42,662 bases of DNA. It comes from Anaeroplasmataceae bacterium. GTDB lineage: Bacteria > Bacillota_I > Bacilli_A > Acholeplasmatales > Anaeroplasmataceae. The notes under the pieces are model-generated. The model did not search any database, was not told the DNA's origin, and saw only the letters and a list, made by a program, of their open reading frames with translations. The stretch covers positions 1 through 42,662 of the forward strand of contig JAIDKZ010000156.1 in the NCBI GenBank assembly GCA_029051735.1, written 5' to 3'. Numbering within the stretch: position 1 is the stretch's first letter; each line of letters opens with the position of its first letter. The position numbers were made by a program, and so were the translations under genes. Below, in pieces: positions 29,051 through 37,206 of the stretch.

Positions 29051-32000
29051 ATGGCAACTTTTGATGATAAAAGTATATTTGGTAAAAAAGAAGATACTGA
29101 AGAAAAAGTTAAAGAAGAAGAGTCAGAAGAAGCTTTAGAGGAGACAGCAGAAGAACTTATAGAAGAGGAAACTGCTGAAGAAATAGCTGAAGATGAAAAT
29201 GAAGATGCTATTGTCATTGGAGAAGAAGTTATTGAAAGTGACAAGGTTCGGAAAAAAAGAGAAAAACGCGAGGCTAAAGAGCAAAAAATTGCTGATAAGC
29301 AATATGCTAAAATGGTAAAAAAGCATCGTAAAGAAATGAAAAATAATCCTGAAAATATCAAAAGATATAATACAGATGCTGATAAAGGATTGCCAGATGA
29401 AGTAGTTGAAAAGCGTATTTTAGATGATTTGGTAAATGTTACTAAAAAAGGATCTTCTAAATCTCGTAAAATGATTGTAATTTCTAACATCTTTACTTTC
29501 TTCAATATTTTAACATTATCTATTGCAATATGGTTGATGACCATCCAAGCATGGACAGATTTGGTATTTTTAGTAATTGTTACTGCTAATACTGTAATTG
29601 GAATTTATCAGGAATTAAAAGCAAAGAAGACCATTGATCGATTATCTTTACTTTCTGCACCAAGTGCTGTAGTAGTTCGTGGTGGAGTGACCAAAGAAAT
29701 CAATGTGGTTGATGTTGTTTTAGATGATTTGATTATTTTAAATTCTGGTAATCAGATCTGTGCAGATAGTGTTGTTGTTGATGGGTCAGTAGAAGTTAAT
29801 GAATCTTTGCTTACTGGTGAAAGTAATGCAATTATAAAAAAACCAGGTGACTTGTTATTTTCTGGTTCATATGTAGTGTCTGGAAAATGTCGTGCTCGAG
29901 TTGATAAGGTTGGTAAGGATAATTATATTGAAAAACTTTCTGATCAGGCTAAAAAATATCAAAAGCCAAACTCTGAATTATTAAAATCATTAAAATGGAT
30001 TATATATGCAATGGCATTTTTGATTGTGCCAATTGGTGTAGCTTTATTTTGCTTACAGTTATTCAACAGTGGTATTCCTTATGTTACAGCTGTAAGAAAG
30101 ACAGCAGGTGCCATGGTGGGTATGATTCCATCAGGATTATGGTTATTAACATCTGTAGCTTTATTTGTTGGTGTAATCAAATTATCTCAGAGGAATGTAT
30201 TAGTTCAAGAATTATATTGCATTGAAATGCTAGCTAGAATTAATGTTTTATGTTTGGATAAGACAGGTACAATAACGGATGGAACAATGAGTGTGAAGAA
30301 TGTCATTGATTATAATACGTTATATGGGATGACAACAAAGAATATAATTTCAGCAATGTTAAATGCGCTCAATGAACATAATTTAACCTCAAAGGCTTTA
30401 GAAGAAGAATTTGGATTGAATAAACGTATAAAGCATACAGCAACAATTCCGTTTAGTTCACAAAGAAAGTTTAATGCAGTTACCTTTGATAAAATGGGGA
30501 CTTTTGCGTTAGGAGCTCCAGAATTTGTTTTAAAGAAGAATTTTGATCAGATTAGTAAAGAAGTAAATAAATATGCTGGAATGGGGTATCGTGTACTTTG
30601 TTTGGCACATTTTAACGGTACAATTAATGATAATCAACTTCCTGCTTCAGAACCAGAGGTTATATCATTGATTTTAATAGAGGATAATATTCGTCCAGAT
30701 GCGATTAACACAATCAATTATTTTAAAGAAAGTGGAGTATCTGTAAGAGTAATATCTGGAGATAATCCAATTACTGTATCCAAAATTTCAGAGCGTGCAG
30801 GAATAGAAAATGCAGATCAGTATATCTCTTTAGATGGTCTTTCTGATGCAGAAGTCGAAAGAGCAGCATTAAAGTATACAGTGTTTGGGCGTGTTTCTCC
30901 TTCTCAAAAGAAGCTTTTAGTTACTACGTTAAAGAAGTCTGGTAAGAAAGTAGCAATGACAGGTGATGGTGTTAACGATATCCTTGCTTTAAGAGAAGCA
31001 GATTGTTCTATTGCTATCGCATCTGGTAGTGAGGCTGCTCGTAATGTTAGTCATTTAGTTCTTTTGGATTCTAATTTTGATTCTATGCCTAAAGTAGTTT
31101 CAGAGGGTAGAAGAGTAATCAACAATGTTACAAGTGTTGCTTCCTTATTTTTAACTAAAACAATTTTCTCATTACTTTTAGCAATTCAAGCTATGATTAA
31201 TGGTGGTGCATATCCTATATCTACAAATCAGTTGATCATGATTGATTTGTTTGCAATTGGTATTCCATCATTCTTCTTAGCATTAGAACCAAACAATAAA
31301 GAAGTTGAAGGAAATTTCTTAGGAAATATTTTAAAAGGTGCCTTGCCTGGTGCTTTGACAATTATGATGATTTCTTTGCTGATTTTTGGATTATCTAATA
31401 GTTTAAGTTTGGATACAATTTCCATTCAAACAATTATTGTTATTGCGGCTACTCATACTTGTTTAATGGTATTATTTAAAGTATCAAAACCATTTAATAC
31501 TTTGCGAAGAACATTATGTATTTGTTGTTATGGAGCTTTCCTAATTATTGCATTCTTGTTGCCTCAGTTCTTAGAATTTAGGCCAGTTGTTCCTTTTTCA
31601 GAATATTATTCAAGCAGTATTCGTGAGGATAGACTGATGTTTACACCTCAAATAGAGATTAGTAAAGATTATTATTATGTGTTTGATGGAAAGGTAACAA
31701 AATATCAAAAAGTTTCATCAGAAAACAATATAAATATATCTTGTTTTCATGATTTATCTTTAGACAAATATTTTTATGTATTTAATGGTACTAATATTAA
31801 AGAGGAAGTTGTAATTCCTAATATCAGTTTTATGTCAGATGGAAGTGTTGTATTGGGCGGAACAACAGTTTTCTATGAAGAAGAAGTTGATGGCGTTAGT
31901 CAAAAGAAAAGTATTATGTATGAACCTGGTTTTGAATCTAAATTTAAAGTCAAATCAGATGGTAAATTAGAATATAATGGTAAACCAGTTATGAGAACAT

Positions 32001-32857
32001 TAACTGCTACAGATGAATATTATGGTTTTTATAACAAATATGGAAAAAATCAGACTTTGGATATTCAAATTTGTATTATGCCTACAGTGGAACTTAAAAA
32101 TGATCAGTTGACTGTAACACCTCGTATTTCTAATATCAATTCTGCTCAGGATTCTACTACAAAAACTTATAAGATAAATATTTCATCAAAGGAAAATTTA
32201 AAATTATCAATTGATGAAAATACTTTAGAATTACTAGTCAATGGGCAAAAACTTGGTAATATGTTAGAAGATGGATCTATTTCTTCTAATACATATAAGG
32301 TAGAATTACCAACAGTATCTTTTGACAAGGATAGAAATATTATTATCAATGGATTAGATACAGAGATTAATGCTTCTTTATTTGATGTGGAGGTTAAGGA
32401 TGGATTGGTTTCCAATTCATCTAATATAAAGGTATTACCTTATGATGCTTCTTATTATCTTGTAGATAAGAATACTTCAACAGTAAGTGCTGGAATGAAT
32501 ACTTCAATTCGTTTATCCAATCCATTAATATGTCCAGATGTTACAACTACAGTTAGTGGTAATTATATTATTGATGGTTATTATACAGATTTTGCAGTTA
32601 CATCTAATACTCCAGATCCAAAAATAGATGGAGATTATAACTTGATTTTAGGTGGTGTAGTCACAGATTATAGGATTTCTCCTAATCTAGTGTCTACAAA
32701 TACAAGTGGCATTGTTAAGCAATTAACAATTCAAGCTAAAATATTTTTATTAATGTTATGCTTGCTTGCAGTTCCATCAATGAATTTATTACAGGCTATA
32801 GTTCCTTGGATTAAAAGACAAATTGCATTGATTCAAAAAATATTATCTAAATTTTAA
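29051..32857 (+). CDS. Cation-translocating P-type ATPase with acidic N-terminus and large extracytoplasmic-type insert before the last TM helix
   Basis: TGES, DKTGTITDG, MTGDGVNDILALREADCSIA; 1268 aa; SD AGGAGGT. Confidence 0.9.
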   Translation: MATFDDKSIFGKKEDTEEKVKEEESEEALEETAEELIEEETAEEIAEDENEDAIVIGEEVIESDKVRKKREKREAKEQKIADKQYAKMVKKHRKEMKNNPENIKRYNTDADKGLPDEVVEKRILDDLVNVTKKGSSKSRKMIVISNIFTFFNILTLSIAIWLMTIQAWTDLVFLVIVTANTVIGIYQELKAKKTIDRLSLLSAPSAVVVRGGVTKEINVVDVVLDDLIILNSGNQICADSVVVDGSVEVNESLLTGESNAIIKKPGDLLFSGSYVVSGKCRARVDKVGKDNYIEKLSDQAKKYQKPNSELLKSLKWIIYAMAFLIVPIGVALFCLQLFNSGIPYVTAVRKTAGAMVGMIPSGLWLLTSVALFVGVIKLSQRNVLVQELYCIEMLARINVLCLDKTGTITDGTMSVKNVIDYNTLYGMTTKNIISAMLNALNEHNLTSKALEEEFGLNKRIKHTATIPFSSQRKFNAVTFDKMGTFALGAPEFVLKKNFDQISKEVNKYAGMGYRVLCLAHFNGTINDNQLPASEPEVISLILIEDNIRPDAINTINYFKESGVSVRVISGDNPITVSKISERAGIENADQYISLDGLSDAEVERAALKYTVFGRVSPSQKKLLVTTLKKSGKKVAMTGDGVNDILALREADCSIAIASGSEAARNVSHLVLLDSNFDSMPKVVSEGRRVINNVTSVASLFLTKTIFSLLLAIQAMINGGAYPISTNQLIMIDLFAIGIPSFFLALEPNNKEVEGNFLGNILKGALPGALTIMMISLLIFGLSNSLSLDTISIQTIIVIAATHTCLMVLFKVSKPFNTLRRTLCICCYGAFLIIAFLLPQFLEFRPVVPFSEYYSSSIREDRLMFTPQIEISKDYYYVFDGKVTKYQKVSSENNINISCFHDLSLDKYFYVFNGTNIKEEVVIPNISFMSDGSVVLGGTTVFYEEEVDGVSQKKSIMYEPGFESKFKVKSDGKLEYNGKPVMRTLTATDEYYGFYNKYGKNQTLDIQICIMPTVELKNDQLTVTPRISNINSAQDSTTKTYKINISSKENLKLSIDENTLELLVNGQKLGNMLEDGSISSNTYKVELPTVSFDKDRNIIINGLDTEINASLFDVEVKDGLVSNSSNIKVLPYDASYYLVDKNTSTVSAGMNTSIRLSNPLICPDVTTTVSGNYIIDGYYTDFAVTSNTPDPKIDGDYNLILGGVVTDYRISPNLVSTNTSGIVKQLTIQAKIFLLMLCLLAVPSMNLLQAIVPWIKRQIALIQKILSKF

Positions 32858-32902
32858 TACATTATTTTGTCAAATTTTGTCCATACTAAATTTGGTGATG
32901 GT

Positions 32903-33055
32903 ATGCAAGACAATTTTGATGATAAAAAATTTAAAAATACGAGTTATTTTCTTCAACGATGTGTTAAGGTAGAAGAATTCTATGATTATGAATTTGGAAC
33001 TGAATTTTTTGTTACAGCACCTGTTGAAGTAAATGATATGTATAATCAAAATTAA
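32903..33055 (+). CDS. Doubtful small ORF (start uncertain: TTG 32867 or ATG 32903)
   Basis: Open frame MQDNFDDKKFKNTSYFLQRCVKVEEFYDYEFG...; no SD visible. Confidence 0.3.
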   Translation: MQDNFDDKKFKNTSYFLQRCVKVEEFYDYEFGTEFFVTAPVEVNDMYNQN

Positions 33056-33059
33056 TAAT

Positions 33060-33097
33060 TACCTCTATGAAGAATTTTCATAGAGGTATTTTATTTT
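33060..33097 (+). terminator. Rho-independent terminator upstream of rlmB
   Basis: TACCTCTATGAA-GAATT-TTCATAGAGGTA + T-rich tail. Confidence 0.9.
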
Positions 33098-33108
33098 ATC
33101 TGATATTT

Positions 33109-33117
33109 TGGTATAAT
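33109..33117 (+). promoter_or_regulatory. Extended -10 promoter of the rlmB operon
   Basis: TGGTATAAT. Confidence 0.6.
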
Positions 33118-33146
33118 ATGAACTAGAACAATATGGTGGTGTACAG

Positions 33147-33866
33147 ATGATTAAAATCTATGGTAAAAATTGTATCTATGAAGCTATTCGTGCAAAAAGC
33201 AGAATCAAAAAGATTTATTTATCCTTTGAGGTATCAAAAAAAGATTCAAAGTTTTTATGTATGTTAAATGATAAAAAGATTTCATATGACATCGTAGATA
33301 AAAAACAAATGGATCAAATTTTTGGGAATGGACATCAGGGATATGGTGCATATCGTGAGGAGTATAAGATTTATAATGAGGGGATTATAGATGAGATTGT
33401 TGGAACCTCTAAACGATTGTTACTACTGGATGGTATTATGGATCCGCATAATCTAGGAGCAATTATACGTAGTGTGGATGCTTTTGGATATGATGCAGTA
33501 ATTTTACCTAAAAATAGAAGCTGTAGTATAACTGAAGCAGTTGCACATGTTTCTACTGGAGCGATAGAACATGTAAAAATTGCCTATGTAAATAGCCTTT
33601 CCACCTTTGCTTTAAAACTTAAGGAAAAGGGATACTGGCTTTGTGGTACAGATGCTTCAGGTAATGATTCTTTGGAATCTCTAGATTTATCCTTAGATTT
33701 AGCTGTTATTATTGGATCAGAGGGCTTTGGAATGAATAAAACCTTATTAAAAATGGTGGATTATTTAATATCTATTCCTATGATAGGACATGTAAACAGT
33801 TTAAATGCTTCTGTAAGTACAGGTATTGTTCTATATAGGACAAGAAAAAATGGAAGGATATTATAA
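33147..33866 (+). CDS. rlmB: 23S rRNA (guanosine-2'-O-)-methyltransferase, TrmH/SpoU family
   Basis: LLLDGIMDPHNLGAIIRSVDAFG, VIIGSEGFGMNKTLL, SIPMIGHVNSLNASVSTGIVLY. Confidence 0.94.
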   Translation: MIKIYGKNCIYEAIRAKSRIKKIYLSFEVSKKDSKFLCMLNDKKISYDIVDKKQMDQIFGNGHQGYGAYREEYKIYNEGIIDEIVGTSKRLLLLDGIMDPHNLGAIIRSVDAFGYDAVILPKNRSCSITEAVAHVSTGAIEHVKIAYVNSLSTFALKLKEKGYWLCGTDASGNDSLESLDLSLDLAVIIGSEGFGMNKTLLKMVDYLISIPMIGHVNSLNASVSTGIVLYRTRKNGRIL

Positions 33867-34407
33867 AGAAAACGATAACGAATTAATTTATTTAATAAAA
33901 GATGGCAGTAATGCTGCTAGAAAAGTTTTATATGAGAAGTATACGTATTTAATTAAGAAATTTTACTTTACTTATTTTTCTTCTGCCAAAATTTTGTTTA
34001 CTGATTTTTTACAAGAGGGACTGATGCTATTAGAGCGTTCGATATATTGTTATCGTTCAGAAGTTTCTACATTCTATTCTTTTTATTCAGTTTCTCTTAG
34101 AAATTTATCTTTTAAATTTTTAAGTAGAACCAAGAGTGCAGTCTATTTAAGAGAAAACCCACAACATTATATAAACAATCAAGATTATATAGATGAAAAT
34201 AGTAAAAGTTATTTATTTAAGGTGATTCAAAAAGAATTTGAAAAGGAAGAAGAGATATTAAAAGTCATACTTGATTTTTGTATTATTGAGAATGGCACAC
34301 TTTCTGCTTTATCAAAGAAGTTGAATATATCTTATAATAAACTCTATATTAAATATAAAAAAGCAAAAGAAAAGGTAGAAAAAATATTGACTAATCTTAA
34401 GGGATGA
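33850..34407 (+). CDS. Sigma-70 family-like protein in the sigH position (track start 33826; ATG 33850 preferred)
   Basis: NELIYLIKDGSNAARKVLYEKYTYLIKKF, DFLQEGLMLLERSIYCYRSE, C-terminal HTH-like region; located between rlmB and rpmG-secE-nusG. Confidence 0.65.
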   Translation: MEGYYKENDNELIYLIKDGSNAARKVLYEKYTYLIKKFYFTYFSSAKILFTDFLQEGLMLLERSIYCYRSEVSTFYSFYSVSLRNLSFKFLSRTKSAVYLRENPQHYINNQDYIDENSKSYLFKVIQKEFEKEEEILKVILDFCIIENGTLSALSKKLNISYNKLYIKYKKAKEKVEKILTNLKG

Positions 34408-34463
34408 GTTAAAATATGAATAAGCCTTTTAAGGTTTTTTATTTTGCGATAAATAGGAGGAAG

Positions 34464-34619
34464 ATGAAATTGCGTACTAAAGTTATACTTGTTTGTGAGG
34501 AATGCTTATCTCGCAATTACACGACTTCTAAAAATCCTCAAAAAACCCCACAAAGAATTGAAATGAAAAAATATTGTAAGAATTGTGATAAATATACAAT
34601 TCATAAAGAAACTAAGTAA
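34464..34619 (+). CDS. rpmG: 50S ribosomal protein L33 (true start ATG 34464)
   Basis: [24 protein letters not shown]...[23 protein letters not shown] 34455-34460. Confidence 0.95.
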   Translation: MKLRTKVILVCEECLSRNYTTSKNPQKTPQRIEMKKYCKNCDKYTIHKETK

Positions 34620-34631
34620 GGAGCTAGAACT

Positions 34632-35042
34632 ATGGCTATAAAAGAAAAAGAAAATGATAAGCCTTCAAGAATTTGGCAATATTTAAAGGAATCACACAAA
34701 TGGGAAAATTATGTATTTTTAATTTTTTCTGTTTTGGTTTTGATATTAGGATTATTAATTTTAACAGGAGCTTTAGCTGTTAAAAATAATATTTGGTTAA
34801 TTGGTGATCATCCAAAGGCTTTTGGATGGATTTTAGTAGTGATATCTGGTTTATTTACAGTGTATGGTTTATACCCTTTCTTTAAACCAGCTTTTCCAGA
34901 ATTTAAGAAGGTTACATGGTTAACTTTAGGAAAGTTTATTGGTAATTCTTTCCGTGTATTACTATTCATTGTAATTTTTGCATTATTGTTCTTCTTATAT
35001 GATTCATTCATAACTCAAATATTATCAAGAATCTTGGATTAG
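34632..35042 (+). CDS. secE: Preprotein translocase subunit SecE with extra N-terminal TM helices
   Basis: FPEFKKVTWLTLGKFIGNSFRVLLFIVIFALLFFLYDSFITQIL between rpmG and nusG. Confidence 0.9.
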   Translation: MAIKEKENDKPSRIWQYLKESHKWENYVFLIFSVLVLILGLLILTGALAVKNNIWLIGDHPKAFGWILVVISGLFTVYGLYPFFKPAFPEFKKVTWLTLGKFIGNSFRVLLFIVIFALLFFLYDSFITQILSRILD

Positions 35043-35052
35043 GAGAATCTAT

Positions 35053-35598
35053 ATGAGAAGATGGTATATTGTTGGTACTTATTCAGGTTATGAAAATGCT
35101 GTTAAACAGGATTTAGAACGTCGTAGAGAAAGTATGAATATGACAGATAAAATTTATCAAGTCATGGTTCCTGAAGAAACAGTGGAAGTTACTGATAAAA
35201 AGGGCAAGAAGAAACTTAAAGTCAATAAATTATTTCCTGGTTATGTTTTTGTAGAGATGGAAGTAGAAGGCGAAATGGATGAAAAAGCTTGGTTTATGAT
35301 TCGTAATACACCAAAGGTTACTGGATTTTTAGGTTCTAGTGGTGGTGGTACAAAGCCAGTTCCAGTTCCAATTGATGAAATGAATCGAATTTTAATCTCT
35401 TTAGGTGTTGTTGAAAAACCTGTTGTTGATTTTAATGTTGGAGATAAAATCGAAGTTGTTGAGGGACCTTTTGCAGGTAGAATTTGTGATATAGCCGCTG
35501 TAAATGCTGAAGCTGAAGAAATTATTGTTTTGGTAGAAATGTTTGGTGGTAGATCTACTCAAATGACTTTCAAGTTTAGTGAAATTAAAAAAATATAG
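35053..35598 (+). CDS. nusG: Transcription termination/antitermination protein NusG
   Basis: RRWYIVGTYSGYENAVKQDLERR, LFPGYVFVEM, VVEGPFAGRICDIAAVN. Confidence 0.96.
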   Translation: MRRWYIVGTYSGYENAVKQDLERRRESMNMTDKIYQVMVPEETVEVTDKKGKKKLKVNKLFPGYVFVEMEVEGEMDEKAWFMIRNTPKVTGFLGSSGGGTKPVPVPIDEMNRILISLGVVEKPVVDFNVGDKIEVVEGPFAGRICDIAAVNAEAEEIIVLVEMFGGRSTQMTFKFSEIKKI

Positions 35599-35601
35599 AA
35601 A

Positions 35602-35635
35602 AATAAGCTGTGTTTTTGATGACACAGCTTATTTT
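35602..35635 (+). terminator. Rho-independent terminator after nusG
   Basis: AATAAGCTGTGT-loop-ACACAGCTTATT + T-rich tail. Confidence 0.88.
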
Positions 35636-35670
35636 AATTTTAATTTTTATTATAAAAAAATGTTTTTCAC

Positions 35671-35699
35671 TTGCAATTATTGGTGTATTATGTTAGAAT
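35671..35699 (+). promoter_or_regulatory. rpmE promoter
   Basis: TTGCAA - 17 nt - TAGAAT. Confidence 0.65.
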
Positions 35700-35752
35700 A
35701 ACGGAGGTAAAACTTTCTATGACAATTCGTCATGGCGGAAGGAGAAGAAGAC

Positions 35753-35965
35753 ATGAAAAAAGGTATACATCCAGACTATAAGACTGTAAAGGTTACTTGT
35801 ACTACATGTGGTAGCGTATTTGAATCTGGTTCTGTTTTAGGCGAGATTCGTGTTGATACATGTTCAAATTGTCATCCATTCTATACTGGTAAGCAAGCAT
35901 TTACTCAGGCAGATGGTAGAGTTGAGAAGTTCAACAAACGTTATGGTATGAAAGAAAATAAATAA
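35753..35965 (+). CDS. rpmE: 50S ribosomal protein L31 (true start ATG 35753)
   Basis: [27 protein letters not shown]...[25 protein letters not shown]. Confidence 0.96.
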   Translation: MKKGIHPDYKTVKVTCTTCGSVFESGSVLGEIRVDTCSNCHPFYTGKQAFTQADGRVEKFNKRYGMKENK

Positions 35966-35973
35966 GGATAAGG

Positions 35974-35999
35974 AAGCTCACTTAAAGATGAGCTTTTTT
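35974..35999 (+). terminator. Rho-independent terminator after rpmE
   Basis: AAGCTCA-CTTAAAGA-TGAGCTT-TTTT. Confidence 0.85.
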
Positions 36000-36025
36000 A
36001 TTGTAAAAATTGTAGGAGAAGAAAT

Positions 36026-36604
36026 ATGAGATATTATAATGATAAGCCGGGTTGGATTGAAGTAATTTGTGGACCAATGTTTGCAGGAAAAACAGAAGAA
36101 TTAATTCGTAGAGTAGTACGTATGGATTTTGCTAAAAAGAAATATTTGATTTTTAAACCAACAATTGATAATCGTTATTCATTTTGTGAGGTCGTATCTC
36201 ATAGTAAAAGATCTGCAAAAGCGATTAACATAAGTGCTTCTAAGGAGATATTTGATCATATTCATGAGGAAATAGAAGCTGTTATTATTGATGAAGTTCA
36301 GTTTTTTGATGATGATATAATTGAAATTTGTAGAAATCTTGCAAATCAGGGATTGCGAGTAATCTGTGCAGGTCTAGATTGTGATTTTAGAGGAAATCCG
36401 TTTCCTGTAGTTGCGAATCTATTGGCAATGGCAGAAAGTATACATAAGTTAACTGCAATTTGTGTTTGTTGTGGCATGGAAGCAACAAAGACACAACGAA
36501 TTATCAATGGCAAACCTGCAAAGTATAATGATCCTACTATTTTGGTTGGAGAAAAGGAATCTTATGAGCCAAGATGTAGAAAATGTCATGTGGTGTTACA
36601 ATGA
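36026..36604 (+). CDS. tdk: Thymidine kinase
   Basis: [37 protein letters not shown], zinc-binding CVCCG...CRKC. Confidence 0.95.
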   Translation: MRYYNDKPGWIEVICGPMFAGKTEELIRRVVRMDFAKKKYLIFKPTIDNRYSFCEVVSHSKRSAKAINISASKEIFDHIHEEIEAVIIDEVQFFDDDIIEICRNLANQGLRVICAGLDCDFRGNPFPVVANLLAMAESIHKLTAICVCCGMEATKTQRIINGKPAKYNDPTILVGEKESYEPRCRKCHVVLQ

Positions 36605-37050
36605 CATCAGAGTATTTTATGAAGGAAGCATTAAAGGAAGCGCAAAAAGCATATAAAAAGAAAGAAACACCAATTGGAGCGGTTGCAGTATATCACAATA
36701 AAATTATTGCTAGAGCGCATAACCAAAGAGAAACAAAGCGTAATGCTATTTCTCATGCAGAAGTATTGGTTATCAATCGTGCTTGTAAGAAATTGAAAAG
36801 TTGGCGTTTAGATGAAGTTATCATTTATGTCACATTAGAACCTTGTATTATGTGTGCTGGTGCTATGATTCAAGCAAGAATAAAAGAAGTTGTCTATGGC
36901 GCAAAAAATTTAAGGTTTGGAGCTCATACAGGGCCACTCAATTTATTTAATGCAGAATATAATCACTTTGTTCAAATTCAAAGTGGAGTTCTTGAGTCAG
37001 AATGTAAAACGATATTATCTAATTTCTTTAAAGAGTTAAGGAATAAGTAA
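36601..37050 (+). CDS. tadA: tRNA-specific adenosine deaminase (true start ATG 36601, ATGA overlap with tdk)
   Basis: [49 protein letters not shown]. Confidence 0.94.
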   Translation: MTSEYFMKEALKEAQKAYKKKETPIGAVAVYHNKIIARAHNQRETKRNAISHAEVLVINRACKKLKSWRLDEVIIYVTLEPCIMCAGAMIQARIKEVVYGAKNLRFGAHTGPLNLFNAEYNHFVQIQSGVLESECKTILSNFFKELRNK

Positions 37051-37053
37051 TGC

Positions 37054-37082
37054 TTGATTTTAAATTTGAAATATGCTATTAT
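37054..37082 (+). promoter_or_regulatory. SRP RNA promoter
   Basis: TTGATT - 17 nt - TATTAT, ending 8 nt before the RNA 5' stem. Confidence 0.7.
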
Positions 37083-37090
37083 TAAAAAGT

Positions 37091-37168
37091 CCTTAATCAA
37101 TTATTTACGGTGAACCAGGTCAGGATCGGAAGGTAGCAGCCTTAAGCTAGTAAGTAATGTGGTTAAGG
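37091..37168 (+). ncRNA. ffs: Small bacterial SRP RNA (4.5S type), followed by T-run 37171-37177
   Basis: Core ACCAGGTCAGGATCGGAAGGTAGCAGCC; terminal stem CCTTAATCAATTATTTAC/GTAAGTAATGTGGTTAAGG. Confidence 0.95.
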
Positions 37169-37206
37169 CGTTTTTTTATGCCAAAAAATAAAGCAGCATT
37201 TGCTGC

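Noticed and set aside
29038-29544. 168-aa minus-strand ORF, Ser-rich
   Set aside because: Antisense shadow of the acidic GAA/GAG-rich start of the P-type ATPase gene; low-complexity translation, not a gene
36462-36656. 64-aa plus-strand ORF overlapping tdk/tadA
   Set aside because: Out-of-frame overlap with two well-conserved genes, no domain
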